From assembly GCA_035551675.1 (NCBI GenBank), contig DASZMV010000003.1:1-64000 (forward strand): a stretch of DNA of 64,000 bases. Direction: 5' to 3'. The position numbers were made by a program, and so were the translations under genes. The notes below the pieces were generated by a model, which worked only from the letters and a program-made list of their open reading frames with translations, searched no databases and was not told the DNA's origin. This DNA comes from JAFECT01 sp035551675 (lineage in GTDB: Bacteria > Pseudomonadota > Alphaproteobacteria > Caulobacterales > Caulobacteraceae). Shown piece after piece: positions 44,435-52,438 of this stretch. Numbering within the stretch: position 1 is the stretch's first letter; every line of letters begins with the position of its first letter.

Positions 44435-45286
44435 ATGGCCATCGGCGTCTTCGATTCCGGCGTGGGCGGGCTCACCGTGCACCGCCATCTCGTCAACCGC
44501 TTTCCGGGCGCGGACCTGATCTATCTCGCGGACCAGGCGCATGCGCCCTACGGCGTGCGCGGCGGCGAGGAGATCGTGGATCTCACCCGCACGGGGTGTA
44601 CGCGCCTGTTCGACGAGGGCGCGAGCCTGGTGGTCCTGGCCTGCAACACCGCGTCGGCCATCGCGCTGCGCCGGCTGCAGCAGACCTGGTTGCCGCAGTA
44701 TCGCCGTTCGCTGGGGCGGCCGGTTAACATCCTCGGCATCATCGTGCCGACCATCGAGGCCGCCACCGGCCTGCCGTGGGAGCACGAGGCCGAACGCTAC
44801 GGCGACAAGGTCGAGAAGGTCGACGTGGTCGGCATCTTCTGCACCGCGGCGACAGCGGCGAGCCGGGTCTATGAGATCGAGATCGACAAGCGGCGCCAGG
44901 ATCTCGCGGTGTTCAGCGAAGCGTGCACGGGGTTGGCGGGGCTGATCGAAGACGGCGCTTCGCGCGAACAGCTGACCGATGTGATCGCGGCACACTGTCA
45001 GGTGTTGAAGACGCGCATCGGCCGCGCGCCCGATCGCGTGGTGCTCGGATGCACGCACTACGAGATCGTCGGGGATCTGTTTTTGAAAGCGTTACCGAAA
45101 GGGACGCCTTTGATCCACCAGCCGACCGCGGTGGCGGATGCGTTGACGCGCTATTTCGAACGCCGGCCGGAGTACGCCATGGGCGCGTCGGGGACGCGCC
45201 GGTTTTTGACCACGGGGCGCGCGGGTTTGCAGTCCGGGCTGGTCGAGACCTTCTGGGGCGAACCGCTGAAGTTCGAGGCGGCGTAG
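44435..45286 (+). CDS. murI: Glutamate racemase
   Basis: Makes D-glutamate for peptidoglycan. 283 aa. The two catalytic Cys are Cys70 (VVLACNTAS) and Cys206 (LGCTHYE). GVFDSGVGGLTV opens the protein and holds the catalytic Asp. The region after Cys70 has an unusually long insertion (LPQYRRSLGRPVNILG), which some alphaproteobacterial MurI share. It stands alone and is divergent from the M3 peptidase genes, with a REP element after its stop. Confidence 0.93.
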   Translation: MAIGVFDSGVGGLTVHRHLVNRFPGADLIYLADQAHAPYGVRGGEEIVDLTRTGCTRLFDEGASLVVLACNTASAIALRRLQQTWLPQYRRSLGRPVNILGIIVPTIEAATGLPWEHEAERYGDKVEKVDVVGIFCTAATAASRVYEIEIDKRRQDLAVFSEACTGLAGLIEDGASREQLTDVIAAHCQVLKTRIGRAPDRVVLGCTHYEIVGDLFLKALPKGTPLIHQPTAVADALTRYFERRPEYAMGASGTRRFLTTGRAGLQSGLVETFWGEPLKFEAA

Positions 45287-45305
45287 TTACCGACCATCCT
45301 AATTT

Positions 45306-45462
45306 GTCCGTCATCCCGGGCTTGTCCCGGGACCCGGCGTTCCGCTCGCAACTCGCGTTGGTGTGAGCACGTCACCCCCACCCCGTGCCGAAGTTGCGCG
45401 AACCTGCGAACAGAAGAGGTCACACCCTAACCCCGGGGTCCCGGGACAAGCCCGGCATGACG
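45306..45462. repeat. REP-pair element 5 (TCCGTCATCCCGGGC type)
   Basis: Imperfect inverted arms at each end with the same hairpin core as element 4. The interior is homologous to element 4 (CGTTCCGCTCGCAACT, TTGGTGTGAGC, GCGCGAACCTGC, AACAGAAGAG, TCACACCC) but carries about 26 extra bases after GTGTGAGCAC. It lies between converging murI and ahpD. Confidence 0.9.
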
Positions 45463-45497
45463 AAAAAATTTAGGGTATTGACGCGGTCACAGGGGAA

Positions 45498-46055
45498 TCA
45501 GGCCCACGCTGCGGTTTCGCCTTCGGCGGCAAACGCGTTCTCGGCCGCGAGGATGCGGCTGGCGGCGTTGACAACCGCGGCGATGCGCATGGCGGCCTGC
45601 ACCTGCACGTTGGTGACGTCGTGCTTGCGCAATTCCGCCTCGTGCGCGTCCATGCAGGCGCCGCAACCGTTGATCGTCGACACCGCCATCGACCAGAGTT
45701 CGAAATCGACCTTGGGCGCGCCGGGGTTGCCCAGCACGTTCATGCGCAGCTTCGCCGGCAGGGTGCGATACTCCTGATTGTGCATCAGGTGCAGCGCCCG
45801 ATAGTAGACGTTGTTCATGCCCATGATCGCGGCGGCGGCTTTGGCGGCGTCGCGGCCTTCGGGAGTCAGGTGCTTGGACGCTTCGGCGTCGATGGCGCGC
45901 ACGGTGCGCGGTTCTCCGACGGCGTAGGCGCAGGCCAGGAACGTCCCCCACTTCTGGTGATCGCTGAGCGTCGTCTCGCCGGCGAGGGTCGAGAGGTTGA
46001 GCGAGATGTCCTTGGCGTAGGAAGGCAAGGCTTCGCGCAGGGCGTCGAGCGACAT
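45498..46055 (-). CDS. ahpD: Alkyl hydroperoxide reductase AhpD-family protein
   Basis: Carboxymuconolactone-decarboxylase-fold disulfide reductase that recycles AhpC where AhpF is absent. 185 aa. The active site is Cys131-GAC-Cys134 in NGCGACMDAHE; the adjacent EAELRKH helix holds the usual general-acid residues. It lies 78 bp downstream of ahpC, which supports this partner. GMNNVYYRALHLM is a conserved AhpD segment. Confidence 0.92.
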   Translation of the reverse strand: MSLDALREALPSYAKDISLNLSTLAGETTLSDHQKWGTFLACAYAVGEPRTVRAIDAEASKHLTPEGRDAAKAAAAIMGMNNVYYRALHLMHNQEYRTLPAKLRMNVLGNPGAPKVDFELWSMAVSTINGCGACMDAHEAELRKHDVTNVQVQAAMRIAAVVNAASRILAAENAFAAEGETAAWA

Positions 46056-46133
46056 GAGCGTGTTCCTGGGATGATACGGAGAATTCGGGAAGCGGGCGAA
46101 AGAGAGCGCCCGCTTCCCGTAACAAGCTTAGAC

Positions 46134-46694
46134 TTAGGCGGCCGGCCTCAGCACTTCGCCGCCGACCGGGCGGTTGCAGGCGCAGAGTTCGTCGGTCTGC
46201 AGCCCGTCGAGCACGCGCAGGGTGTCCTGCGGATTGCGCCCGACGTTCAAGCCATTGACGGTCACGTGCTGCACCACGTTGTGCGGGTCGACCAGGAAGG
46301 TCGCGCGCAGCGCCACGCCCGCGTCCTTGTCGAGCACGCCGAGGTCGCGCGCGAACTGGCCGCCGTTGTCGGCGAACTGCCAGATCGCCAGCTTGTCGAG
46401 ATCCGGATGTTCGCGGCGCCAGCCGAGCTTGGAGTGTTCGTTGTCGGTCGAACCGCCGAGCACCACCGCGTCACGGTCGGCGAAATCCTTGTTCAGGCGC
46501 GCGAACTCGGCGATCTCGGTGGGGCACACGAAGGTGAAGTCCTTCGGGTAGAAGAAGATTACCTTCCACTTGCCCTTGAAGCTGTCGTTGGTGAGGTCCT
46601 CGAAGGCGCTCTGGCCGCCCTCTTCGTGCCGGTTGAAGCCGGGCTTCACGCCCACGATTTTGAAATTGGGAAGCTGTTCGCCGACGCCGATCAT
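46134..46694 (-). CDS. ahpC: Alkyl hydroperoxide reductase AhpC (typical 2-Cys peroxiredoxin)
   Basis: Reduces H2O2 and organic peroxides. 186 aa from ATG 46694, preceded by AAGGAGA. The peroxidatic Cys57 is in DFTFVCPTEI, the resolving Cys is in DELCACNRPVGGE near the C-terminus (Cys171 or Cys173). GGSTDNEHSKLGWR is typical of the AhpE/AhpC group reduced by AhpD. It shares a 121-bp divergent region with oxyR, which should control it. Confidence 0.95.
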   Translation of the reverse strand: MIGVGEQLPNFKIVGVKPGFNRHEEGGQSAFEDLTNDSFKGKWKVIFFYPKDFTFVCPTEIAEFARLNKDFADRDAVVLGGSTDNEHSKLGWRREHPDLDKLAIWQFADNGGQFARDLGVLDKDAGVALRATFLVDPHNVVQHVTVNGLNVGRNPQDTLRVLDGLQTDELCACNRPVGGEVLRPAA

Positions 46695-46759
46695 CGCGCT
46701 CTCCTTGGGGGTTGGGGTGCGGCGGGGGCCGCGTGGGAGGGATTTAGGGACCCGCCCGG

Positions 46760-46800
46760 TAAAATACAAATCGATTGTTTTTGGCAATCGCATAAGTATT
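46760..46800. promoter_or_regulatory. Candidate OxyR/LysR operator between ahpC and oxyR
   Basis: An inverted repeat CGATTG-N7-CAATCG (46772-46777 and 46785-46790) lies in an AT-rich patch with a TATATAG -10-like box downstream toward oxyR. The position and the AT-rich dyad fit a LysR-type site controlling both genes; binding is inferred. Confidence 0.55.
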
Positions 46801-46815
46801 TCTTATATAGCCTTC

Positions 46816-47700
46816 ATGCTCCCCAGCCTCCGCCAGCTCCAGTACCTCAAGCTCCTGTCCGAACACGGTTCCTTCAGCCGCGCGGCCGAGGCCGCCCACG
46901 TCAGCCAGCCCGCCCTGAGCGCCGGGGTGCAGGAACTCGAGCGTGTGCTGGGGGCCCCGGTCGTGGAGCGGGCGCGCGGCGGTGTGATCCTGACCCCCGT
47001 GGGCGAGGAGGCGGTGCGCCGCGCCGAGGACGTGCTGGCGAGGGCCGAAGACCTGGTGGAGGCGGCGCGCGGGGCGGCCAAGCCGCTGGCCGGGCGGTTC
47101 CGGTTGGGGGTGATCCCGACGGTCGCGCCTTTCGTCCTGCCGCGCTCGCTGCCTGACCTGAAGACGCGCTATCCGCAGCTGAAGCTCTATCTGCGCGAGG
47201 ACCTGACGCCGCGTCTGATCGCGGCGCTGAAGTCGGGTGCGCTGGACGCGGCGGTGATCGCCCTGCCCTACGACGTGAGCGGCCTCGACTACGCCCGCGT
47301 CGGCGACGACGAAATCCTGGCCGCAACGCCGCTCGACCATCCCCTGGCCAAGGCCGCGCGCGTGGAGCCCGGCGCGCTGAACCCCGACGACCTGATCCTG
47401 CTGGAAGACGGCCATTGCCTGCGCGACCACGCGCTGTCGGCGTGCCGGCTGGATGCGCCCAAGGGCGAGGACGTATTCGCCGCGACCTCGTTGCAGACGC
47501 TGATGCAGATGGTGAGCGCGGGACTGGGCGTCAGCTTCGTGCCGGAGATGGCGGTGAAAGCCGGCCTGGGCGGCGAAGGCGTCGCCATCCGCCCGCTGGA
47601 ACGCGACGCGCCGAAACGCGAGATCGTGGTGGCCTGGCGCGCGGGCTCGAGCCGCAAACGCGAAGGGGAACTGCTGGCGGAGGTGTTCCGCCAGGCGTGA
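46816..47700 (+). CDS. oxyR: Peroxide-sensing transcriptional regulator OxyR
   Basis: LysR-type activator of peroxide defence. 294 aa from ATG 46816. The helix-turn-helix is in SFSRAAEAAHVSQPALSAGVQELE. The redox pair Cys201 (LEDGHCLRDHA) and Cys210 keep the same spacing (9) as Cys199 and Cys208 of E. coli OxyR, which is strong support. It is divergent from ahpC. Earlier in-frame starts lie within the ahpC leader and are not used. Confidence 0.94.
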   Translation: MLPSLRQLQYLKLLSEHGSFSRAAEAAHVSQPALSAGVQELERVLGAPVVERARGGVILTPVGEEAVRRAEDVLARAEDLVEAARGAAKPLAGRFRLGVIPTVAPFVLPRSLPDLKTRYPQLKLYLREDLTPRLIAALKSGALDAAVIALPYDVSGLDYARVGDDEILAATPLDHPLAKAARVEPGALNPDDLILLEDGHCLRDHALSACRLDAPKGEDVFAATSLQTLMQMVSAGLGVSFVPEMAVKAGLGGEGVAIRPLERDAPKREIVVAWRAGSSRKREGELLAEVFRQA

Positions 47701-47737
47701 CGGCGGCGAACCAGGTCCGCCGCAGCCGCGCATGCGC

Positions 47738-48754
47738 CTACATCTGCACGTTCATGATTACTTCGGTCGCGCGCCGCTGACCGCCATCTGTGTAAGAAAC
47801 TTCAAAGCGATTGATGCCGCGTACGAAGTACTTGGCCACTTCCTTGGCGCCAGCTTCCGCGACGCCCGAGGCTTGACCGTTATTCACTGCGACGTCCTTC
47901 ACATTCAGCGAGATCGGCGAGATCGGCTTACCGTTCACGGAGTCAATAACCAGACCTTGCGGAATCTGGCCGTCGTTAGAAACCTTGATGCGGAATGTGT
48001 CGTGCTTAGGCTGCTTGACGAAGTCGTCGACCATGAATTCGGCGCTGAGTCCTGCGACGCCCATGCTGCGCAAATCTACAGTGACCGGTCCGGCGGCTGC
48101 TGCCGGGGTCGCCATCTGCGCGAGACGCAGGTCGTTGACGCTCGAAGTGTCGAACACCGTTCCCGGCGGAAGTTCCGCATTACCGCCGGGGACGAACAGC
48201 ACCGGCCACAAAAGCAGCAGACCGACAGCTAGGACGACGACTTTGTGACCGTCACCATCCTTGTGATAGCCACCCGTGAGCGTGACCAGCTGACCATCGA
48301 CTGATTTGGTTTCGACCCCTCCGATTGCGACACTACCTTCGAACCCGCCGATGTTGCGGCGCGAGACCTTATCGACGCGACAAGTCGCCGGCGTTCCTGC
48401 CTTAATGAAGAGGACTCCGTCTTGTTCGACGTCGCGCCAGACCCGGCAACGGACAATGGTGCCAACGTCATCGCTGCCGCGGCGACTCGTAACCAACTCA
48501 TCGAGCGACAGATAGATACGCGTGCCGGCTTGAAGGAGCGCGGGCGCGCCCGTCATGGGTAACGGCGCAACCGACGCGGGCGGCGCAACCGCGTTCGGCG
48601 CTGGAGCGACGTCCGGCGATGCGGGAGCGGCTTGTGTCGGCTGTTTCGTCTCCTGCAGTTTGACGACGCCTTGTGCGCTGGCAATGGATGGAGCGAGCGC
48701 CGTCGCAAGCGCCGCCAGGCACGCAAACGCGTGAACCGTTTTCTTGACCAGCAT
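47738..48754 (-). CDS. Hypothetical secreted/membrane protein with SH3-like barrel
   Basis: 338 aa. Signal peptide (VHAFACLAALATALAPSIASA), then a Pro/Ala-rich linker and a beta-rich domain with LLQAGTRIYLSLDELVTS, GVLFIKAGTPATCRV and KSVDGQLVTLTGGYHKDGDG. A single hydrophobic segment, VVVLAVGLLLLWPVLFVPGG, follows with LPPGTVFD, after which there is a second beta-rich domain. The first domain's layout (G..I.L.L, then G..A...V...) resembles uncharacterised secreted proteins in several phyla. No function can be assigned. It is followed by S9 peptidase gene 1, on the same strand. Confidence 0.6.
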   Translation of the reverse strand: MLVKKTVHAFACLAALATALAPSIASAQGVVKLQETKQPTQAAPASPDVAPAPNAVAPPASVAPLPMTGAPALLQAGTRIYLSLDELVTSRRGSDDVGTIVRCRVWRDVEQDGVLFIKAGTPATCRVDKVSRRNIGGFEGSVAIGGVETKSVDGQLVTLTGGYHKDGDGHKVVVLAVGLLLLWPVLFVPGGNAELPPGTVFDTSSVNDLRLAQMATPAAAAGPVTVDLRSMGVAGLSAEFMVDDFVKQPKHDTFRIKVSNDGQIPQGLVIDSVNGKPISPISLNVKDVAVNNGQASGVAEAGAKEVAKYFVRGINRFEVSYTDGGQRRATEVIMNVQM

Positions 48755-48826
48755 CGGATTGGCCCCCCGGCCGTAAATCCCCAGGAGAACTAATGCCCGT
48801 ATCGCGTGTATGTCAAGAAAAGACGG

Positions 48827-50959
48827 TCAATCCATCAGTTGCTGCGACAGATAGGTGTAATGCCGCGCCCAGCGGGCCGCGTTCGCCGTCGGGTCGGCGT
48901 CGTAGGAGTGGCCGCCGAAGTTGTCCTCGAAGAACAGGTACGGATAGCCCATCGCCTCGAGTTTGGCGGCGAACTTGCGCGCGTGGCTGGGATGCACGCG
49001 GTCGTCCTTGGCGTTGGTGGTGATGTAGGGCTTGGGATATTTCATCCCCGGCTTGAGATTCTGGTAGGCCGAGTATTTGGCGATGAAGGCGCGGTCGGCG
49101 GGGACGTCCGGGTCGCCGTACTCGCCCACCCAGGACGCGCCGGCCGACAGGTGGTTGTAGCGCAGCATGTCGATCAGCGGGCTTTCGATCACCACCGCGT
49201 GCCACAGCTCCGGATGCTGGGTCATCGACACGCTCATAAGCACGCCCCCGTTGGAGCGGCCGTAGATTCCGAGCCTGCGCGGCGAGGTGATGCCGCGCTT
49301 GAACAGGTCGCGCGCCACCGACGCGAAATCGTCGAAGGCGAGCTGGCGATGTTCGCGCAACACGGCCTCGTGCCACTTGGGCCCGAACTCGCCGCCGCCG
49401 CGGATGTTGGCGATAACGTAGGCCCCGCCGCGCTCAAGCCATATCTTGCCGACCTCGGGTAGATAGGCCGGCGGTTTCGACAGCTGGAAGCCGCCGTAAC
49501 CGTACATGATGGTCGGCGTCGACCCATCGAGCTTGATGTTCTTCGCGTGCACCACGAAGTACGGAATCCGAGTCCCATCGGTGGACGTCGCCCAGAACTG
49601 TTCGACCACGTCGCGCGAGGCGTCGAAGCGCGGCGGCAGTTGCTTCACCTTCTCGACCTTGCCGGTCGCGGCGTCGGCGAGCCACAGCGCGTTGGGATCG
49701 AGGAAACCTTCGGTCTGCAGGAAGAAGTCGTTAGTCGCGCGGCTGGCGTCGACGATCTGGACGTCCTGGTCCTTGGGCAGGTCGAGGCGGTGCGGAGTCC
49801 AATGGCCGTTCGCAAAATCGTAGACGTCGACGAAGCCTTTCACGTCTTCGAGGCCGGTGACGATGAGACGATCGCGCGTGCGCGCCACCTGCTCGATCGA
49901 TTGGTTCGGCTTGGCGCGGGCGATGAGATAGGGCTTGGCCGAAAAGGGGGCTAGACAAAAATCATGGAAGTCATACGCGAGGAGATCGCCGGCCTGAAAA
50001 CCTTTCCAATCCTCTTCCGTCTTGAAGACGAGTTGCCCGGCGACGAGCCCTTGGATACCGCCCTTCTTAGGAAAAGATAGCGGTGCGGCGGGCGTCTCGT
50101 CTCCGCATGATTGCGACATGCCTGACAGATAGTACTCGCGCTCGAAGAAGGTCGTGTTGCGGTCGTACAAGACGGCTTTCACTTCCCCATCCGCGTCGCG
50201 CAGCATCACTGCCGAAGCGGAAATTTCATCCGGCTTCCCGCGATACACCTCGCTCGCTTGATCGAGCGACTGACCACGGTTGAGCTCCTTGACTACGAAG
50301 GCGTAGCCCGATTTGGTCGTTGTGCCCGGGCCCCAGTCGCGGGAGACCAGAAGGGTGTCGCGGTTGAGCCACGCGGCGTTCTGCTTGCTCTCCGGCAGGA
50401 CGAAACCATCCGGGACCCACATCTGAGTCTTGGTGTCGAACTCGCGGATCGTCACCGCGTCCTTGCCGCCGTCGGAGAGGCGCACCAGGCACAGGCGTTC
50501 CTCCGGTTCGAGGCAGTTGGCGCCTTTCCAGTACCAGTCCTTGCCCTCGGCCTTGGCGAGCGCATCGATGTCGAGCAGCGTCTCCCACTGCGGGTCGGCG
50601 GAGCGATAGCCGGCCAGCGTCGTGCGCCGCCACAGGCCGCGCTTGTGCGTCGCGTCCTGCCAGAAGTTGTCGACCTCGCCGGCGCGAAAGCGCGGTTCGG
50701 GGATGCGGTCCTGGGCGGTGAAGATCGCCAGCGCCTCCTTGCGGTAGGTCTCGTAACGCGGGTCGGTCTCCAGCACCGCGCGGGTCTTGGCGTTCTGGCC
50801 CTGCACCCACGCAACCGCCCTGGCGCCGGTGATGTCCTCGAGCCACTGGAAGGGATCGCCGGCGGCGACCGGGGCTTGCGCGAGCGCGACGGTCGACTGG
50901 GCGGCGGCGGCCGAGCCGAAAAGGACGGCGGCCAGGGCCGCGGCGACAAACGGACGCAT
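48827..50959 (-). CDS. Prolyl oligopeptidase family protein (S9), copy A
   Basis: Serine peptidase cutting after Pro in short peptides. 710 aa from ATG 50959. Signal peptide (RPFVAAALAAVLFGSAAAA). The N-terminal half is a seven-bladed propeller; the C-terminal alpha/beta-hydrolase domain has the nucleophile motif YGRSNGGVLM (about residue 569), KDDRVHPSH for the catalytic Asp and GGHSYDADPT for His. It is paralogous to the gene at 52439 (54% or more identical by eye in the C-terminal third, not measured). Exported peptide degradation is likely. Confidence 0.9.
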   Translation of the reverse strand: MRPFVAAALAAVLFGSAAAAQSTVALAQAPVAAGDPFQWLEDITGARAVAWVQGQNAKTRAVLETDPRYETYRKEALAIFTAQDRIPEPRFRAGEVDNFWQDATHKRGLWRRTTLAGYRSADPQWETLLDIDALAKAEGKDWYWKGANCLEPEERLCLVRLSDGGKDAVTIREFDTKTQMWVPDGFVLPESKQNAAWLNRDTLLVSRDWGPGTTTKSGYAFVVKELNRGQSLDQASEVYRGKPDEISASAVMLRDADGEVKAVLYDRNTTFFEREYYLSGMSQSCGDETPAAPLSFPKKGGIQGLVAGQLVFKTEEDWKGFQAGDLLAYDFHDFCLAPFSAKPYLIARAKPNQSIEQVARTRDRLIVTGLEDVKGFVDVYDFANGHWTPHRLDLPKDQDVQIVDASRATNDFFLQTEGFLDPNALWLADAATGKVEKVKQLPPRFDASRDVVEQFWATSTDGTRIPYFVVHAKNIKLDGSTPTIMYGYGGFQLSKPPAYLPEVGKIWLERGGAYVIANIRGGGEFGPKWHEAVLREHRQLAFDDFASVARDLFKRGITSPRRLGIYGRSNGGVLMSVSMTQHPELWHAVVIESPLIDMLRYNHLSAGASWVGEYGDPDVPADRAFIAKYSAYQNLKPGMKYPKPYITTNAKDDRVHPSHARKFAAKLEAMGYPYLFFEDNFGGHSYDADPTANAARWARHYTYLSQQLMD

Positions 50960-51109
50960 GGATTTCCCTCGAACGAGGCCGTGACCATCGCCGACCAGGC
51001 GCCGATCACGCAAGGGGGACCGCACACAGAGAGTTTATCGCTGACGTTCAGCGGCCAGGGGTTGAGCGCCGCACGGCAAAGCTTATGGTTCCGGCCGTTG
51101 GGGATGCGC

Positions 51110-51373
51110 ATGAACGATTCGCCGTCGACGCCCGATGCTTCCAAGCGGATGCGCGACCTGGTCGTCGGTCTGTTCATCAAGGCCGTCGCGGGCCTGATCC
51201 TGGTGTTCGTGATCGCCGCCGTCGCGGCGCCGCGCCTGTTCAACGTCCACGAAGACTTCGCGACCATCCTGGCCTTTGCGCTGTGGATCGCCTGTCCCTT
51301 GCTCCTGTTCCTCATCGGCTGGGAGCTGTTCGCCGAGATCAGGAAGTTCAATGAACGATCCCCGCCCCCTTAG
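51110..51373 (+). CDS. Small two-TM hypothetical protein overlapping the SPFH gene
   Basis: 87 aa from ATG 51110 (ATG 51104 adds two residues). Two predicted transmembrane helices (LFIKAVAGLILVFVIAAVAA and ILAFALWIACPLLLFLIGW) with a short loop; the C-terminus is charged (LFAEIRKFNERSPPP). It overlaps the following gene by 23 nt, so translation is likely coupled. No family recognised. Confidence 0.6.
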   Translation: MNDSPSTPDASKRMRDLVVGLFIKAVAGLILVFVIAAVAAPRLFNVHEDFATILAFALWIACPLLLFLIGWELFAEIRKFNERSPPP

Positions 51374-52247
51374 CCCCCGCATCGCCTTTCCGCGTTTCCC
51401 CGGTCGCCGTATCGGCATCGTCGCCGGCCTCATCGCCGTGGTCGTGGTCGGTTTCGGCATGGTCACCGGCTGCACGCACCAGGTTCATCCCGGTTATGTG
51501 GGGGTGCTGGTGAACAACATCGGCTCCGAGGCCGGGGTGCAGAACAAGGCCAAGGGCGTCGGCATCTATTTCATGGGTTTCGGCCAGAAGCTCTACGAGT
51601 ATCCGGTGTTCACCCGCACCTACAGCTGGACCCACGCGGCCAACGAACAGACCGATAGCAACGAGGAGTTCCAGTTCCAGGACAAGAACGGCCTGGCGCT
51701 GTCGTCGGACGTGGCGGTGTCCTTCTCGGTCGATCCGACCAAGGCGCCCAAGCTGTTCCAGAAGTACCGCACCGACATGGACGGCATCATCGCCGGTCCG
51801 CTGCGCAATGCGGTGCGCGACGCGCTGGTGACCCGCGCCTCGGACATGTCGGTCGAGGAGATCTATGGCGCCCGCAAGGCGGAACTGCTGCGTAGCGCCG
51901 AAGGCGACGTGCGGCGCTACATGGCGCCCTTCGGCCTGACGGTGGAGCGGCTCTACTGGGCGGGCAATGTGCGCCTGCCGGACACGGTGCTGGCGCAGAT
52001 CAACATGAAGATCGCCAACGAGCAGGCCGCGCTCGCCGCCGAAGCTAAGGTGGCGACCGCCAAGGCCGAGGCCCAGCAGCAGATCGAAACCGCCAAGGGC
52101 GAGGCGGAATCGATCCGCATCCGCGGCGAAGCCCTGCGCTCGAACCCCGAGGTCGCACGGCTGCAGGCGATCAACAAATGGAACGGGGTGCTGCCGAGCG
52201 TGGTGGGCGGTGGGCAACCGATACCGTTCATCGAGGCGGGGAAATAG
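51351..52247 (+). CDS. SPFH/prohibitin (band 7) domain protein
   Basis: 298 aa from ATG 51351. A transmembrane helix (RRIGIVAGLIAVVVVGFGMVTGC) is followed by the band 7 domain (VGVLVNNIGSEAGVQNKAKGVGIYFMGFGQKLYEYPVF, shown in part; later DKNGLALSSDVAVSFSVDP). A coiled coil follows (QAALAAEAKVATAKAEAQQQIETAKGEAESIRIRGEAL, in part), as in prohibitin-type proteins that form membrane scaffolds and control FtsH. It follows a small TM protein that may be its partner. Confidence 0.85.
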   Translation: MNDPRPLSPRIAFPRFPGRRIGIVAGLIAVVVVGFGMVTGCTHQVHPGYVGVLVNNIGSEAGVQNKAKGVGIYFMGFGQKLYEYPVFTRTYSWTHAANEQTDSNEEFQFQDKNGLALSSDVAVSFSVDPTKAPKLFQKYRTDMDGIIAGPLRNAVRDALVTRASDMSVEEIYGARKAELLRSAEGDVRRYMAPFGLTVERLYWAGNVRLPDTVLAQINMKIANEQAALAAEAKVATAKAEAQQQIETAKGEAESIRIRGEALRSNPEVARLQAINKWNGVLPSVVGGGQPIPFIEAGK

Positions 52248-52282
52248 GCGACCGGCGGAGCGCGTTCTGAGCGTCGCGCAAA

Positions 52283-52438
52283 TCGGCAGGGAGAAAGAGG
52301 AGCAAGAGGAGAAAAGAGACTGCGGCTTCGCCGCAGGCGCCGCGCCGAAGGCGCAATCAAAATCCGGCTACAACGCCAAACTCAGCGCTCCTCTTTCTTC
52401 CCTTCCTCCTCTTTCTCCGTGTTTTCCCGTCTCGACTC
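52283..52438. repeat. Periodic inverted-arm element P4 (9-bp period, AGAAAGAGG type)
   Basis: Left arm units AGAAAGAGG, AGCAAGAGG, AGAAAAGAG (about 52288-52314) step by 9 bp. The right arm CTCCTCTTTCTTCCCTTCCTCCTCTTTCTCC is the inverse, up to about 52418. A perfect central hairpin CTGCGGC-TTC-GCCGCAG is at 52320-52336. The right flank GTGTTTTCCCGTCTCGACTC abuts the TGA of the converging S9 gene. Its right arm, read on the minus strand, nearly matches the left arm of P5. Confidence 0.87.
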
